This document shows, in pieces, positions 45,826 to 55,028 of a stretch of 64,000 bases of DNA. The DNA is from Streptosporangium sp. NBC_01756. GTDB lineage: Bacteria; Actinomycetota; Actinomycetes; Streptosporangiales; Streptosporangiaceae. The stretch is from assembly GCF_035917975.1 (NCBI RefSeq), contig NZ_CP109130.1, positions 2,790,001 through 2,854,000 of the forward strand, given 5' to 3'. Position numbers and translations under genes: made by a program. A model generated the notes under the pieces. That model was not told where the DNA came from, did no database searches, and was given only the letters and a program-made list of their open reading frames with translations. Positions within the stretch are counted from its first letter, which is position 1, and each line of letters begins with the position of its first letter.

Positions 45826-46874
45826 TTGACCTGGTTGCCCCAGAGATTCTTGTCATCCACGTTCTCCTTGGTCACCAGCGGAGCGGGCAGCTGGTCCTCA
45901 AGGCCGTTCGGCAGCTGGATGATCGTGCTGTCGTGGTCGGTCGGGCCCGGCTGGAAGGTCTTGCCGTCGACCGCGGCCTTGGCGTAGAAGAGCGCGTACT
46001 TGGCGTACAGGTCGGCCGGCTGGGAGATCGTGGCGTCGATCTCGCCCTTGCGGATGGCCTCGAACTCCTGCGGGATGCCGTCGTTGGAGATCACGAAGAC
46101 GTGCTTGGGGTCCTCCGGCGGCACGATCAGGCCCTTGGCCTTGAGCACCTGCAGGGTCGGGGCCAGGTGGACGCCTCCGGCGTGCATGTAGACGCCCTTG
46201 ACGTCCGGGTGCTGCTGGAGGCGGGTCTGCAGCATGGACGCGGCCTTGGTGCCGTCCCACTCGGTCGGCTCCTCGAAGACCGTGATGCCGGGGAACTTCT
46301 CCTTCATGCACGCGCCGAACGCCTCGGCCCGGTCCCGGCCGTTGACGGACGACAGCGCGCCCATCAGCTCGACGACCTTGCCCTTACCGCCCAGCTTCTC
46401 ACCGAGGAACTCGCACGCCTGGGTGCCGTAGGCCTTGTTGTCGGCCCGCACGACCATGAAGACCTTGCCCTTGTCGGGACGGGTGTCCACCGAGACGACC
46501 GGGATGTTCTTGCTCTCCAGGGTCTGCAGCGTGGAGGCGATCGCACCGGTGTCCTGCGGGGCCATGACGATCGCCTTCGCCCCCTGGCCGATCATCGCCT
46601 GGGTGTTGGCGACCAGCTTGGCCACGTCGTTCTGGGAGTTGCTCGGAGGCATCAGGTCGACGCCCAGCTCTCCGGCGAGCTGGGGCACATACTTGCTGTA
46701 GGAGTTCCAGAAGTCGGAGTCGGCACGCGGGAAGTCGATCCCGACCTTGCCGCCCTTGGCTCCGGCGTCGGCGGGCGCGGCGGAGGTGCCGGCGCTCTCC
46801 GACGAGCCGCACGCCGAGAGGGTGCAGACGAGCGCGAGCAGTGCCACACCCGTTGCCGCAGTTCCACGTTTCAT
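45822..46874 (-). CDS. Sugar ABC transporter substrate-binding lipoprotein
   Basis: 350 residues. Lipobox LSAC with lipidated Cys22, then a periplasmic-binding-protein type 1 (RbsB-like) domain: KVGIDFPRADSDFWNSYSKYVPQLAGELG, AIVMAPQDTGAI, IPVVSVDTRPDKG, and VFVISNDGIPQEFEAI. It captures the sugar outside the membrane. Context (fucosidase, fucose catabolism) points to L-fucose. 106 bases after the SDR gene. Confidence 0.9.
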   Translation of the reverse strand: MKRGTAATGVALLALVCTLSACGSSESAGTSAAPADAGAKGGKVGIDFPRADSDFWNSYSKYVPQLAGELGVDLMPPSNSQNDVAKLVANTQAMIGQGAKAIVMAPQDTGAIASTLQTLESKNIPVVSVDTRPDKGKVFMVVRADNKAYGTQACEFLGEKLGGKGKVVELMGALSSVNGRDRAEAFGACMKEKFPGITVFEEPTEWDGTKAASMLQTRLQQHPDVKGVYMHAGGVHLAPTLQVLKAKGLIVPPEDPKHVFVISNDGIPQEFEAIRKGEIDATISQPADLYAKYALFYAKAAVDGKTFQPGPTDHDSTIIQLPNGLEDQLPAPLVTKENVDDKNLWGNQVK

Positions 46875-46980
46875 AACATTGCCTCGCTTCGAACCAAGTG
46901 GGGGGTGAACGTAAGGGTGGATCGGTGACTCCGTGCCCCATTCGGCGCCGGGACGGCGGGCCTCGCCGTACCGGGCCGCG

Positions 46981-47727
46981 TCACGTGGCCGGCCGGAGCC
47001 TGAGTCCCTGCATGCCTCCGTCCACCGCCAGGACCGTGCCGGTGGTGGCGGCCGCGAGCGGACTCGCGAGGTAGGCGATCGCGGCCGCGACCTCCTCCGC
47101 GCTCACCAGGCGGCCCATCGGCTGGCGGCCCGCCAGGGCCGCCCGCTCGGCCGCCGGATCGGGCGCCGCGTCGAGCAGGCGCTGCACCCAGGGGGTGTCC
47201 GCGGTGCCGGGATTGACGCAGTTGACGCGGATGCCCTCCCGGACGTGGTCGGCGGCCATCGCCAGGGTAAGCGACTGGACGGCCCCCTTGGACGCGCTGT
47301 AGAGCGCCCGCTGGGGCAGGCCCGCCGTGGCGGCGATCGAGCAGGTGTTGACGATCGCCGCGTGCGCCGAGAGCCGGAGGTACGGCAGGGCCGCCCGGGT
47401 CACCCGGACCAGGCCGAGGACGTTGACGTCCAGGACCCTGGACCACTCCTCGTCGGGGTTGTCCTCGACCGTCCCGGCCGCGCCGATCCCGGCGTTGTTC
47501 ACCAGGATGTCGAGGCCGCCCAGCTGCCCGGCGGCCTGGTCGACCGCCGCACGGACCGCGTCCGCGTCGGTGACGTCGGCCTGGAGCGGGATGAACGGCT
47601 CGCCGGGCGGGGCGAGGTCCAGGCAGGCCACCGTCGCGCCGCGTTCGGCGAGCAGGGTGGCGGTGGCCAGGCCGATGCCCGACCCGCCTCCGGTGACCAG
47701 TGCGCGCAGGCCGTCGAACTCACGCAT
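46981..47727 (-). CDS. SDR, probable 2-keto-3-deoxy-L-fuconate dehydrogenase
   Basis: 248 residues, classical [21 protein letters not shown] (cofactor loop), [23 protein letters not shown] with Ser, YSASK with catalytic Tyr and Lys, and [13 protein letters not shown]. In the fucose route it oxidises C4 of 2-keto-3-deoxy-L-fuconate to the 2,4-diketo acid with NAD+. Overlaps the dehydratase gene by 8 bases. Confidence 0.87.
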   Translation of the reverse strand: MREFDGLRALVTGGGSGIGLATATLLAERGATVACLDLAPPGEPFIPLQADVTDADAVRAAVDQAAGQLGGLDILVNNAGIGAAGTVEDNPDEEWSRVLDVNVLGLVRVTRAALPYLRLSAHAAIVNTCSIAATAGLPQRALYSASKGAVQSLTLAMAADHVREGIRVNCVNPGTADTPWVQRLLDAAPDPAAERAALAGRQPMGRLVSAEEVAAAIAYLASPLAAATTGTVLAVDGGMQGLRLRPAT

Positions 47728-49015
47728 TGAGGGACCTCCAGACCGGACCGTCGGGGTAGGTGTGGTCGCTGATCGACGTGGGGTGCATGGCGGCGCCGGA
47801 GCCCGGCCGGCTCGGGGCGACGTAGGCGCCGTTCCTGATCACCACCGGGTCGGCGAAGTGCTCGTGCAGGTGGTCGACGTATTCGATCACCCTGTTCTCC
47901 GTCGAGGCGCTGACCGCGACGTAGTCGAACATCGCCAGGTGCTGGACCAGCTCGCACAGACCCACCCCGCCCGCGTGCGGGCAGACCGGGACGCCGAACT
48001 TGGCGGCCAGCAGCAGGATCGCGATGTTCTCGTTCACCCCCGCGACGCGGGCCGCGTCGATCTGCAGGTAGGAGATGGCCCCGGCCTGCAGGAGCTGCTT
48101 GAAGACCACGCGGTTCTGCACGTGCTCGCCGGTGGCGACCGGGATCGGCGCGATGCCCCGGGCGATGGCGGCGTGCCCGAGCACGTCGTCGGGGCTGGTC
48201 GGCTCCTCCACCCAGTGCGGCCGGAACTCCGCCAGGGCGTTCACCCAGGCGATGGCCGTGTCCACGTCCCAGCGCTGGTTGGCGTCGACGGCGATGGGGA
48301 AGTCCTCGCCGCAGGTGTCCCGCGCGATGCGCATCCGCCGCCGGTCGTCCTGAAGATCGGCGCCGACCTTCAGCTTGATCTGGGTGAAGCCGTCGGCCAT
48401 CGCCTCCTTGCACAGCCGGCGCAGCTTCTCGTCGCTGTAACCGAGCCAGCCGGGCGAGGTGGTGTAGGCGGGGTAGCCGTGCTCCCTCAGCCGGGCGATC
48501 CGCTCCCTGCGGCCCGGCTCTGCGGCGCGCAGGATCTCCAGCGCCTCCTGCGGGGTGAGGGCGTCGCTGAGGTAGCGGAAGTCCACCAGCGCGACGAGCT
48601 CCTCGGACGGCATCTCGGCGAGCAGCAGCCAGAGCGGCTTGCCCTCCCGCCTGGCCCTGAGGTCCCAGAGCGCGTTGATCACGGCGGAGATCGCCATGTG
48701 CATGACGCCCTTCTCCGGGCCGAGCCAGCGGAGCTGGGAGTCGTGCACCATGTCCTTCCAGAGCGCGCCCAGGTCCTCGGCGTCCCGGCCGAGCACGTAC
48801 GGCTCCAGCGCCCTGATGGCGGCGGTCTGCACCTCGTTGCCGCGGCCGATGGTGAACGCGAACCCGTGGCCCTCGAACCCGTCGTCGGTGCGGAGCACCA
48901 GGTAGGCGGCCGAGTAGTCCGGGTCCGGGTTCATCGCGTCGGAGCCGTCGAGCTCAAGGGAGGTGGGGAAGCGGATGTCGTGGGTCTCCAGCGCGGTGAT
49001 GCGGTAGCCGCTCAT
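47720..49015 (-). CDS. fucD: L-fuconate dehydratase (enolase superfamily)
   Basis: 431 residues. Start [36 protein letters not shown] is the characteristic fuconate dehydratase capping domain. Barrel residues: KLKVG (KxK base), [16 protein letters not shown] and GEH for the metal, and [16 protein letters not shown] with the catalytic His. It dehydrates L-fuconate to 2-keto-3-deoxy-L-fuconate. The 4-base overlap with the upstream FAH gene and 8-base overlap with the next indicate tight coupling. Confidence 0.93.
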   Translation of the reverse strand: MSGYRITALETHDIRFPTSLELDGSDAMNPDPDYSAAYLVLRTDDGFEGHGFAFTIGRGNEVQTAAIRALEPYVLGRDAEDLGALWKDMVHDSQLRWLGPEKGVMHMAISAVINALWDLRARREGKPLWLLLAEMPSEELVALVDFRYLSDALTPQEALEILRAAEPGRRERIARLREHGYPAYTTSPGWLGYSDEKLRRLCKEAMADGFTQIKLKVGADLQDDRRRMRIARDTCGEDFPIAVDANQRWDVDTAIAWVNALAEFRPHWVEEPTSPDDVLGHAAIARGIAPIPVATGEHVQNRVVFKQLLQAGAISYLQIDAARVAGVNENIAILLLAAKFGVPVCPHAGGVGLCELVQHLAMFDYVAVSASTENRVIEYVDHLHEHFADPVVIRNGAYVAPSRPGSGAAMHPTSISDHTYPDGPVWRSLNA

Positions 49016-49857
49016 GCCTGCCCCACCGTCTGGCGTTGGCGGCCCAGGCCGTCGATCTCCAGCTCCATGACCTGACCCGCGCGCAGGTACGGCGTGCCCG
49101 GCAGGCCGAGCGCGACACCGGCCGGGGTGCCGGTGTTGATCACGTCACCGGGCTCCAGGACCATGAACCGGCTGAGGTAGCGGACGACCTCGGCGATCTG
49201 GAAGATCATGTTCTTGGTGTCGCCGTCCTGGTACGGCTCGCCGTCGACCCAGAGCCGCAGCCCGAGGGCCTGCGGGTCGGCGATCTCGTCGGCGGTGACC
49301 AGCCAGGGACCGAGCGGGTTGAACGTCTCACAGGACTTGCCCTTGTCCCACTGGCCGCCGCGCTCCAGCTGGAACTCGCGCTCGGAGACGTCGTTGGAGA
49401 TCGCGTATCCCGCGATCTTGGAGAGCGCCTCCTCCTGGGTCTCCACGTAGCGGGCCGTCTCGCCGATGACGACGGCCAGCTCGACCTCCCAGTCGGTCTT
49501 GACGCTGTCCCGGGGGATCAGGACCTCGTCGTAGGGACCGACGACCGTGTTGGGAGCCTTCATGAAGATGATCGGCTCGGCCGGGATCGCCGCACCCGTC
49601 TCCTCCGCGTGGTCGCGGTAGTTGAGCCCGATGCACACGATCTTTCCGGGCCGGGCGATCGGCGCGCCGATCCGCAGCCCCTCCGCGTCCAGCGACGGCA
49701 GCTCGCCTCGCTCCAGCGCCTCGCGGACGCGCGCCACTCCCCCGGAGGCGAAGAAAGCTCCGTCGATCTCGGGCTCCGAGATTGCGCGGAGGTTACCGGC
49801 CCCGTCCATGACGGCCGGTCGCTCCTGGCCGACGGGCCCTACTCGCAGCAGCTTCAC
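49012..49857 (-). CDS. FAH-family hydrolase, probable 2,4-diketo-3-deoxy-L-fuconate hydrolase
   Basis: 281 residues from GTG 49857 (AAGGG upstream); ATG 49875 would lie inside the operator. Fumarylacetoacetate hydrolase fold: [42 protein letters not shown] (metal-binding Glu pair), [38 protein letters not shown] and [14 protein letters not shown]. In the fucose route such enzymes cleave the diketo acid to pyruvate and L-lactate. First gene of the operon. Confidence 0.9.
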   Translation of the reverse strand: MKLLRVGPVGQERPAVMDGAGNLRAISEPEIDGAFFASGGVARVREALERGELPSLDAEGLRIGAPIARPGKIVCIGLNYRDHAEETGAAIPAEPIIFMKAPNTVVGPYDEVLIPRDSVKTDWEVELAVVIGETARYVETQEEALSKIAGYAISNDVSEREFQLERGGQWDKGKSCETFNPLGPWLVTADEIADPQALGLRLWVDGEPYQDGDTKNMIFQIAEVVRYLSRFMVLEPGDVINTGTPAGVALGLPGTPYLRAGQVMELEIDGLGRQRQTVGQA

Positions 49858-49873
49858 ACCGCACCCTTCGCTC

Positions 49874-49888
49874 ATACATCCGATGTAT
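49874..49888. promoter_or_regulatory. Operator palindrome of the fucose locus
   Basis: ATACATC-C-GATGTAT, a perfect 7-bp inverted repeat 17 bases before the FAH start. The form fits an FCD/GntR regulator. The core ACATCCGATGT is repeated before the FCD/GntR gene at 25.86 kb. Confidence 0.7.
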
Positions 49889-49942
49889 CCGTGCCGTGAT
49901 GCTGAACGACGGCACACCCCCCTGTCAACCCCCTCTCCGGGG

Positions 49943-50118
49943 ATACATCCGATCCGTTATCGAGACGAAACCGCAGATGGCAGCTCTATGACGCATTATT
50001 CCTCGGCCCTCTCCCACCAGTCATCGGATTACGTCTCGCCGCCGATCAGAGGCCCTGCCCGCCCGATCTCCTGAACCGTGAAACCGCTCCACCGGTTTTT
50101 TGCGCACATACATCGGAG
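49943..50118. promoter_or_regulatory. Fucosidase promoter region with two partial copies of the operator
   Basis: The 399-base gap between the FAH start and the fucosidase ATG holds two partial matches to the operator: ATACATCCGAT at 49943-49953 and ATACATCGGAG at 50108-50118. The interval also has an AT-rich stretch (CGGTTTTTTGCGCACATAC). Probably the promoter of the fucosidase gene, under the same regulator. Confidence 0.45.
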
Positions 50119-50191
50119 GTTGAGCCTTGTTACGAGGGAGTTTCGGTGCTATCTCCTTGAGGAAGGCCGGCCCTGTGATCGGAGGAATCCG

Positions 50192-50256
50192 TTGTCTCAC
50201 CCCCCAGACGACGACTCGGCATCACCCTCCCGCACCTCGCGGCACTCGCCGCCGGC
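50192..50256 (+). pseudogene. Frameshifted Tat signal peptide of the fucosidase
   Basis: TTG 50192 has an ideal ribosome-binding site (GGAGGA, 50181-50186) but its frame stops early. If the C6 run at 50200-50205 had one more C, translation would read SHPPRRRLGITLPHLAALAA and join the fucosidase frame: a twin-arginine signal (RRRLG). The sequence as given therefore has a -1 frameshift, or a sequencing error, in the homopolymer. Confidence 0.6.
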
Positions 50257-52662
50257 ATGGGGTTCCCTGATCGGAACGCCGCGCGAGCAGCGCCGGGAAC
50301 GGACATGACCTCCCCGCAGACACCCGACGACCTGACCCTCTGGTACGACCGACCCGCCGTCGACTGGGAGACCCAGGCGCTGCCGATCGGCAACGGCGCG
50401 CTGGGCGCCATGGTGTTCGGCGGGGTCGCGAGCGAGCAGATCCAGTTCAACGAGAAATCACTGTGGACCGGCGGCCCCGGCTCCGCCGGGTACGACTCCG
50501 GCGACCGGACCTCCCCGCGACCGGACGCGATCGCCGAGGTCCAGGCGGAGATCGACCGCGACGGGAAGATGTCTCCCGAGGCGGTGGCGGCCAAGCTGGG
50601 CCGCCCCAGGAGCGGGTTCGGGGCCTACCAGACCTTCGGCGACCTCTGGCTGGACGTGCCGGACGCCCCGGCGAGCCCGACCGGCTACCGGCGGGAGCTG
50701 AGCCTGCGTGAGGCGGTCGCGAGGGTCGGCTACACCGCGGAAGGGGTGACCTACTCCCGCGAGTACTTCGCCGGCCATCCCGACGGCGTCATCGTCGGAC
50801 GGATCTCCGCCAGTGCGGCCGGCAACGTCTCCTTCACCCTCCGGACCTCCTCCCCCCGCTCCGACCGGCAGGTCTCGGTCGCGGACGGCCGCCTCACCGT
50901 ACGCGGCGCGCTCGCGGACAACGGCATGCGGTTCGAGGCGCAGATCCAGGTGGTCACGCGAGGCGGCAGCCGTACCGACGGGACCGACCGGGTCACCGTC
51001 ACCGGCGCCGACAGCGCGATGTTCGTCCTCGCCGCGGGCACCGACTACGCCGGCGCCCACCCCTCCTACCGGGGCCCCGATCCGCACGCCGCGGTGACCG
51101 CCGCCGTCGACACGGCGGTGGCCAAAGGTTTCGACCGGCTCAGGGCCGCCCACCGGGCCGACTACCGGAGGCTGTTCGACCGGGTGAGGCTGGACCTCGG
51201 CCAGCGGGCCCCGGAGATCCCGACCGACCGGCTCCGCGCGGCCTACACCGGCGGCACCTCGGCCGACGACCGGGCGCTGGAGGCGATGTTCTTCGCCTAC
51301 GGCCGCTACCTGCTCATCTCCTCCTCACGCGAGGAGTCGCTCCCGGCCAACCTGCAAGGAGTGTGGAACAACTCGACCAGCCCGCCCTGGTCGGCCGACT
51401 ACCACCTCAACATCAACCTGCAGATGAACTACTGGCTCGCCGAGCAGACCAACCTCGCCGAGACGACCGTCGCCTACGACCGCTACCTCACGGCCATGGT
51501 CGCGCCGGGTGAGCGGACCGCGCGGGAGATGTTCGGGTCACGCGGCTGGGTGGTGCACAACGAGACCAACCCCTTCGGCTTCACCGGCGTGCACGACTGG
51601 GCCACCGCCTTCTGGTTCCCCGAGGCCGCGGCGTGGACGACCCAGCAGATGTACGACCACTACCGTTTCAGCGGCGACCTCGTCTACCTGCGGAGGACCG
51701 CCTACCCGGTGATGAAGGGCGCGGCCGAGTTCTGGCTGGACAACCTGCACGTGGACCCGCGTGACGGCGGTCTCGTGGTCTCCCCCGGTTACTCGCCCGA
51801 GCACGGCGACTTCTCCGCCGGCGCCTCGATGTCCCAGCAGATCGTCTTCGACGTGCTGACCAACAGCCTGGAGGCGGCCAGGGCGCTGAACGTCGACGCG
51901 GCCTTCCAAACCGAGGTGACGGCCGCGCTGGCCAGGCTCGACCGGGGCCTGCGGGTGGGCTCCTGGGGGCAGCTCCAGGAATGGAAGAGCGACTGGGACG
52001 ACCCGGCGAACACCCACCGGCACGCCTCACACCTGTTCGCCCTGCATCCCGGGCGGCAGATCACCCCGGGCACGCCGGAGGCCGAGGCGGCCAGGGTCTC
52101 CCTCACCGCGCGCGGCGACGGCGGCACCGGCTGGAGCAAGGCCTGGAAGATCAATTTCTGGGCCCGGCTGCTGGACGGCGACCACGCCCACAGGATGCTC
52201 AGCGAGCAGCTCATATCGTCCACGCTGGACAACCTCTGGGACACCCATCCTCCGTTCCAGATCGACGGCAACTTCGGCGCCGCCGCCGGGATGGCCGAGA
52301 TGCTGCTGCAGAGCCGGCACGACACCGTCCAGGTGCTGCCCGCGCTGCCCGCGGCCTGGCCGGCCGGATCGGTCAGCGGCCTGCGCGCCTGGGGTGACGT
52401 GACCGTGGACGTGTCGTGGCGGGACGGCTCCGCCGAGAAGATCACCCTGCACACGGGTGCCACCGGGCCCGTCAAGGTCCGCTCGGCCATGATCGGCGGG
52501 CACTGCCGGGTCCGTGACGAGCGGGGGAACGAGGTAGCCGTCGCGCGTTCGGGTGAGACGCTGAGCTGGGACGCCCGCGCCGGACGGTCCTACACGATCG
52601 TGAACGAGATCGACCTGGCCACCGCGAAAACGCTCCGTTCCTCGGCGCGGGGCTCGACGTGA
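50257..52662 (+). CDS. GH95 alpha-L-fucosidase
   Basis: 801 residues from the first in-frame ATG; ATG 50305 (TSPQTPDDLTLWYDRPAVDW) is the start of the mature family domain. GH95 hallmarks: LPIGNGALGAMVFGGVASE, FNEKSLWTGGPGS, NLQGVWNNSTSPPWSADYHLNINLQMNYWLAE, WVVHNETNPFGFTGV, SPEHG, and FQIDGNFGAAAGMAEMLLQS. GH95 enzymes release L-fucose by inversion, often from alpha-1,2 linkages. No native secretion signal in the present frame (see the frameshift upstream). Its C-terminal tail is encoded by the first copy of a 59-bp repeat. Divergent from the fucose operon. Confidence 0.93.
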   Translation: MGFPDRNAARAAPGTDMTSPQTPDDLTLWYDRPAVDWETQALPIGNGALGAMVFGGVASEQIQFNEKSLWTGGPGSAGYDSGDRTSPRPDAIAEVQAEIDRDGKMSPEAVAAKLGRPRSGFGAYQTFGDLWLDVPDAPASPTGYRRELSLREAVARVGYTAEGVTYSREYFAGHPDGVIVGRISASAAGNVSFTLRTSSPRSDRQVSVADGRLTVRGALADNGMRFEAQIQVVTRGGSRTDGTDRVTVTGADSAMFVLAAGTDYAGAHPSYRGPDPHAAVTAAVDTAVAKGFDRLRAAHRADYRRLFDRVRLDLGQRAPEIPTDRLRAAYTGGTSADDRALEAMFFAYGRYLLISSSREESLPANLQGVWNNSTSPPWSADYHLNINLQMNYWLAEQTNLAETTVAYDRYLTAMVAPGERTAREMFGSRGWVVHNETNPFGFTGVHDWATAFWFPEAAAWTTQQMYDHYRFSGDLVYLRRTAYPVMKGAAEFWLDNLHVDPRDGGLVVSPGYSPEHGDFSAGASMSQQIVFDVLTNSLEAARALNVDAAFQTEVTAALARLDRGLRVGSWGQLQEWKSDWDDPANTHRHASHLFALHPGRQITPGTPEAEAARVSLTARGDGGTGWSKAWKINFWARLLDGDHAHRMLSEQLISSTLDNLWDTHPPFQIDGNFGAAAGMAEMLLQSRHDTVQVLPALPAAWPAGSVSGLRAWGDVTVDVSWRDGSAEKITLHTGATGPVKVRSAMIGGHCRVRDERGNEVAVARSGETLSWDARAGRSYTIVNEIDLATAKTLRSSARGST

Positions 52663-52776
52663 ACGAGATCGACCTGACCACCTCGACCACACCCCGTTCC
52701 TCGACGCGGGGATCGACGTGAACGCGATCGACCTGACCACCTCGACCACGCTCCGTTCCTCGACGCGGGGCTCGAC
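52600..52776 (+). repeat. 59-bp tandem repeat, three copies, over the fucosidase 3' end
   Basis: Units at 52600, 52659 and 52718, each starting GTGAACGAGATCGACCTG or close to it and ending GGGGCTCGAC. The first is in the fucosidase reading frame; the stop codon TGA (52660-52662) falls at the junction with the second copy because 59 is not a multiple of three. Confidence 0.85.
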
Positions 52777-52847
52777 GTCGGCCTCACCGGGACCGCCCCC
52801 GGAACGCCTGCCGACCTCCGCCCCTTGACTCTTCGGCCGCCGCATAA

Positions 52848-52861
52848 TAGAACACGTTTCG
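52848..52861. promoter_or_regulatory. KstR-like operator upstream of the P450 gene
   Basis: TAGAACACGTTTCG matches KstR consensus TnnAACnnGTTnnA except for the last base. Located 200 bases before the P450 start, in a short AT-richer stretch (CGCATAATAGAACACG). Confidence 0.6.
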
Positions 52862-52873
52862 GAAAGCCTTCCG

Positions 52874-52887
52874 ACCAAGCGCTTGAT
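52874..52887. promoter_or_regulatory. KstR2-like operator upstream of the P450 gene
   Basis: ACCAAGCGCTTGAT fits the published KstR2 consensus AnCAAGnnCTTGnT at every defined position. It lies 12 bases downstream of the KstR-like site and 174 bases before the P450 start. Confidence 0.65.
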
Positions 52888-53060
52888 CAGCATGCTGTAG
52901 CCTCCGGGCGGCCGCGGCGGCCGGTCCGTCCGCTGCGGATGTGCCCGAAAGGCGCATGCCGTACCGGCGACCGGGTGAATCCACGGACCGCGTCCCCCTA
53001 GGCTGCACCGACATGAGCGCGTCACGAGGACGCCCGCACGGTTCGCGCAGGAGGAGACCA

Positions 53061-54266
53061 ATGGACATCGATCTGGTCGACCAGGACCTCTACTGGCGGG
53101 ACGGCGCTCCGCACGACCAGCTGGCCTGGCTGCGGGCCAACTCCCCCGTCCACCGGCACCAGGGCGACACCGAGCGGGGATGGCCCGATTTCTGGGCGGT
53201 CACCAGGCACGCCGACGTGGTGCAGGTCTCCCGCAGTTCCGACCTGTTCTCCTCCAGCAGGAAACTGGCGCTGTTCAACGAGGTTCCCGAGGACCAGCGC
53301 GCCCTGCAGCGGCTGATGATGCTCAACCAGGACCCGCCGGAGCACACCCGGCGGCGTTCGCTGGTCAACCGGGGCTTCACCCCGCGCATGATGGGCGCCC
53401 TGGAGGGGCACATCCGCGACATCTGCCACGAACTGGTGGACGAGGCCAAGGGGCGCGGGTCGGTCGACTTCGTCCGGGACATCGCCGCCCCGCTTCCGCT
53501 GTATGTGATCTGCGAGCTGCTCGGCGCCCCCGTCGAGGACCGGGACAAGATCTTCAACTGGTCCAACCAGATGATCGGGGCCGAGGACCCGGACTACGCG
53601 GCCGACCCCGCCGAGGGCTCGAACGCCGCCATGGAGGTCTACGCCTACGCCAACGCCCTGGCCGCCGAGCGGCGGACGCGCCCCCGCGAGGACATCGTCA
53701 CCAAGCTGATCATGCCCGACGCCGCGGGCGAGACCCTGACCGAGGAGGAGTTCGACCTGTTCGTGCTCCTGCTGGTGGTCGCGGGCAACGAGACCACCCG
53801 CAACGCGGCGTCCGGCGGCATGCTCGCCTTCTTCGAGCACCCCGAGCAGTGGCGGCGGCTGATCGCCGACCCCGCTCTCGCCCGCAGCGCGTCCGACGAG
53901 ATCGTCCGCTGGGTCTCCCCGGTGAACCTCTTCCGCCGTACGGCCACCGCCGACACGACGATCGGCGGTCAGGAGGTCAAGGAGGACGACAAGATCGTGG
54001 TCTTCTACAGCTCCGCCAACCGCGACGAGGACGTGTTCGCCGACCCCGGCACCTTCGACATCGGCCGCGACCCCAACCCGCACATCGGTTTCGGCGGCGG
54101 CGGAGCCCACTTCTGCCTCGGCAACCACCTCGCCAAACTCGAACTGCGGGTGCTCTTCGAGGTGCTGGCCGAACGGCTGCCGAAGCTGGCCCAGGCCGGT
54201 CCCGCCCGCCGCCTCCGCTCCAACTTCATCAACGGCATCAAGGACCTGCCGGTCACCCTCACCTGA
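53061..54266 (+). CDS. Cytochrome P450, CYP125/CYP142-like (candidate steroid C26 hydroxylase)
   Basis: 401 residues from ATG 53061, with AGGAGGAG upstream. P450 landmarks: I-helix VAGNETTRN (Ala241-Glu244-Thr245), ExxR Glu280-Arg283 (DEIVRW) and haem ligand Cys352 in FGGGGAHFCLGN. Segments such as MLNQDPPEHTRRR, FNWSNQMIGAEDPDYA and SANRDEDVFADPGTFDIGRDPNPHIGFGG resemble CYP125, and SVDFVRDIAAPLPLYVI resembles CYP142. Both oxidise the terminal methyl of the cholesterol side chain. It stands alone, 29 kb from the chs operon, but has KstR-like and KstR2-like sites upstream. Substrate is inferred. Confidence 0.85.
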   Translation: MDIDLVDQDLYWRDGAPHDQLAWLRANSPVHRHQGDTERGWPDFWAVTRHADVVQVSRSSDLFSSSRKLALFNEVPEDQRALQRLMMLNQDPPEHTRRRSLVNRGFTPRMMGALEGHIRDICHELVDEAKGRGSVDFVRDIAAPLPLYVICELLGAPVEDRDKIFNWSNQMIGAEDPDYAADPAEGSNAAMEVYAYANALAAERRTRPREDIVTKLIMPDAAGETLTEEEFDLFVLLLVVAGNETTRNAASGGMLAFFEHPEQWRRLIADPALARSASDEIVRWVSPVNLFRRTATADTTIGGQEVKEDDKIVVFYSSANRDEDVFADPGTFDIGRDPNPHIGFGGGGAHFCLGNHLAKLELRVLFEVLAERLPKLAQAGPARRLRSNFINGIKDLPVTLT

Positions 54267-54488
54267 GGACCGGCGCTCCGGCCCGACCGGTCGGAGTTCC
54301 GGCGTCAGGCCGAAGGCGGAGAGGGCATCGAAGACGGTGATCTCCGATGTCCCTGCCGGGCTGATCGAGGCGATCGGGTGCTCCCCGGCGCATGCGGGCA
54401 CACCGGTCCTGGTGGAGGCGGCACGGGCGATGCCCACGCTCTCCCGTACATGCGAAAACCGGGCTGCCGCTTTCGCGGAAGGTCGACT

Positions 54489-54869
54489 ATGGTCGAGGTG
54501 ATGAGGGAACCGCGGTGGGGCACACCCAGGCCCACTGCGGCCGCGGCCGCGGTGAGTCTCATTCTCCTTGTCATCCTGGCCGCCATCGCCCCCTCGCCGT
54601 GGTCCGGCGGGTGGAGGCCCACCGAGGCCGGCACCAGCCTCTGGGTTCCCGAGGCTGACGGCGCACACCAGTCGACGGCACCGAAACTCCTGGCCGGCGG
54701 GGCCGAGCACCTGCCGACGCCGGGACAGCTCCGCTCCACACTGGCCGTGGGCTTCGTGGCAGCGGCCGTCGTCCTGCTGTCACCCGCCTGGGCCGCCACG
54801 GGACCGACCGCCGTCCCCCGGCGTGACGCCCAGCGGATCGTCGCCACCCGCGGTCCACCGCGTTCCTAG
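54489..54869 (+). CDS. Small membrane protein of unknown function
   Basis: 126 residues from ATG 54489 (GGAAGG upstream); ATG 54501 is possible. Two membrane helices: TAAAAAVSLILLVILAAIAP near residues 15-35 and LAVGFVAAAVVLLSPAWAA near 83-103, with an intervening loop (GGWRPTEAGTSLWVPEADG). No family recognised. The 222-base gap before it holds no clear gene. Confidence 0.6.
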   Translation: MVEVMREPRWGTPRPTAAAAAVSLILLVILAAIAPSPWSGGWRPTEAGTSLWVPEADGAHQSTAPKLLAGGAEHLPTPGQLRSTLAVGFVAAAVVLLSPAWAATGPTAVPRRDAQRIVATRGPPRS

Positions 54870-55028
54870 ACTCCTTCCCTTTCCCGGCCTCCGCCGAGCG
54901 TTGAGTTCGAGCGAGGCCTCCCGGCCACGGGATGCCACGCATCGCCATGCGCCTGGGTTCCGGCTTTCACGGTGGCGCGCCGCGCGCGGCCCGATCCGCC
55001 GCGAGTCATTCAAGGAGTCGATGTCGTC

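Noticed and set aside
54290..54488. Protein-like translations on both strands between the P450 and the small membrane protein
   Set aside because: No start codon with a ribosome-binding site and no recognisable family; may be a decayed fragment.
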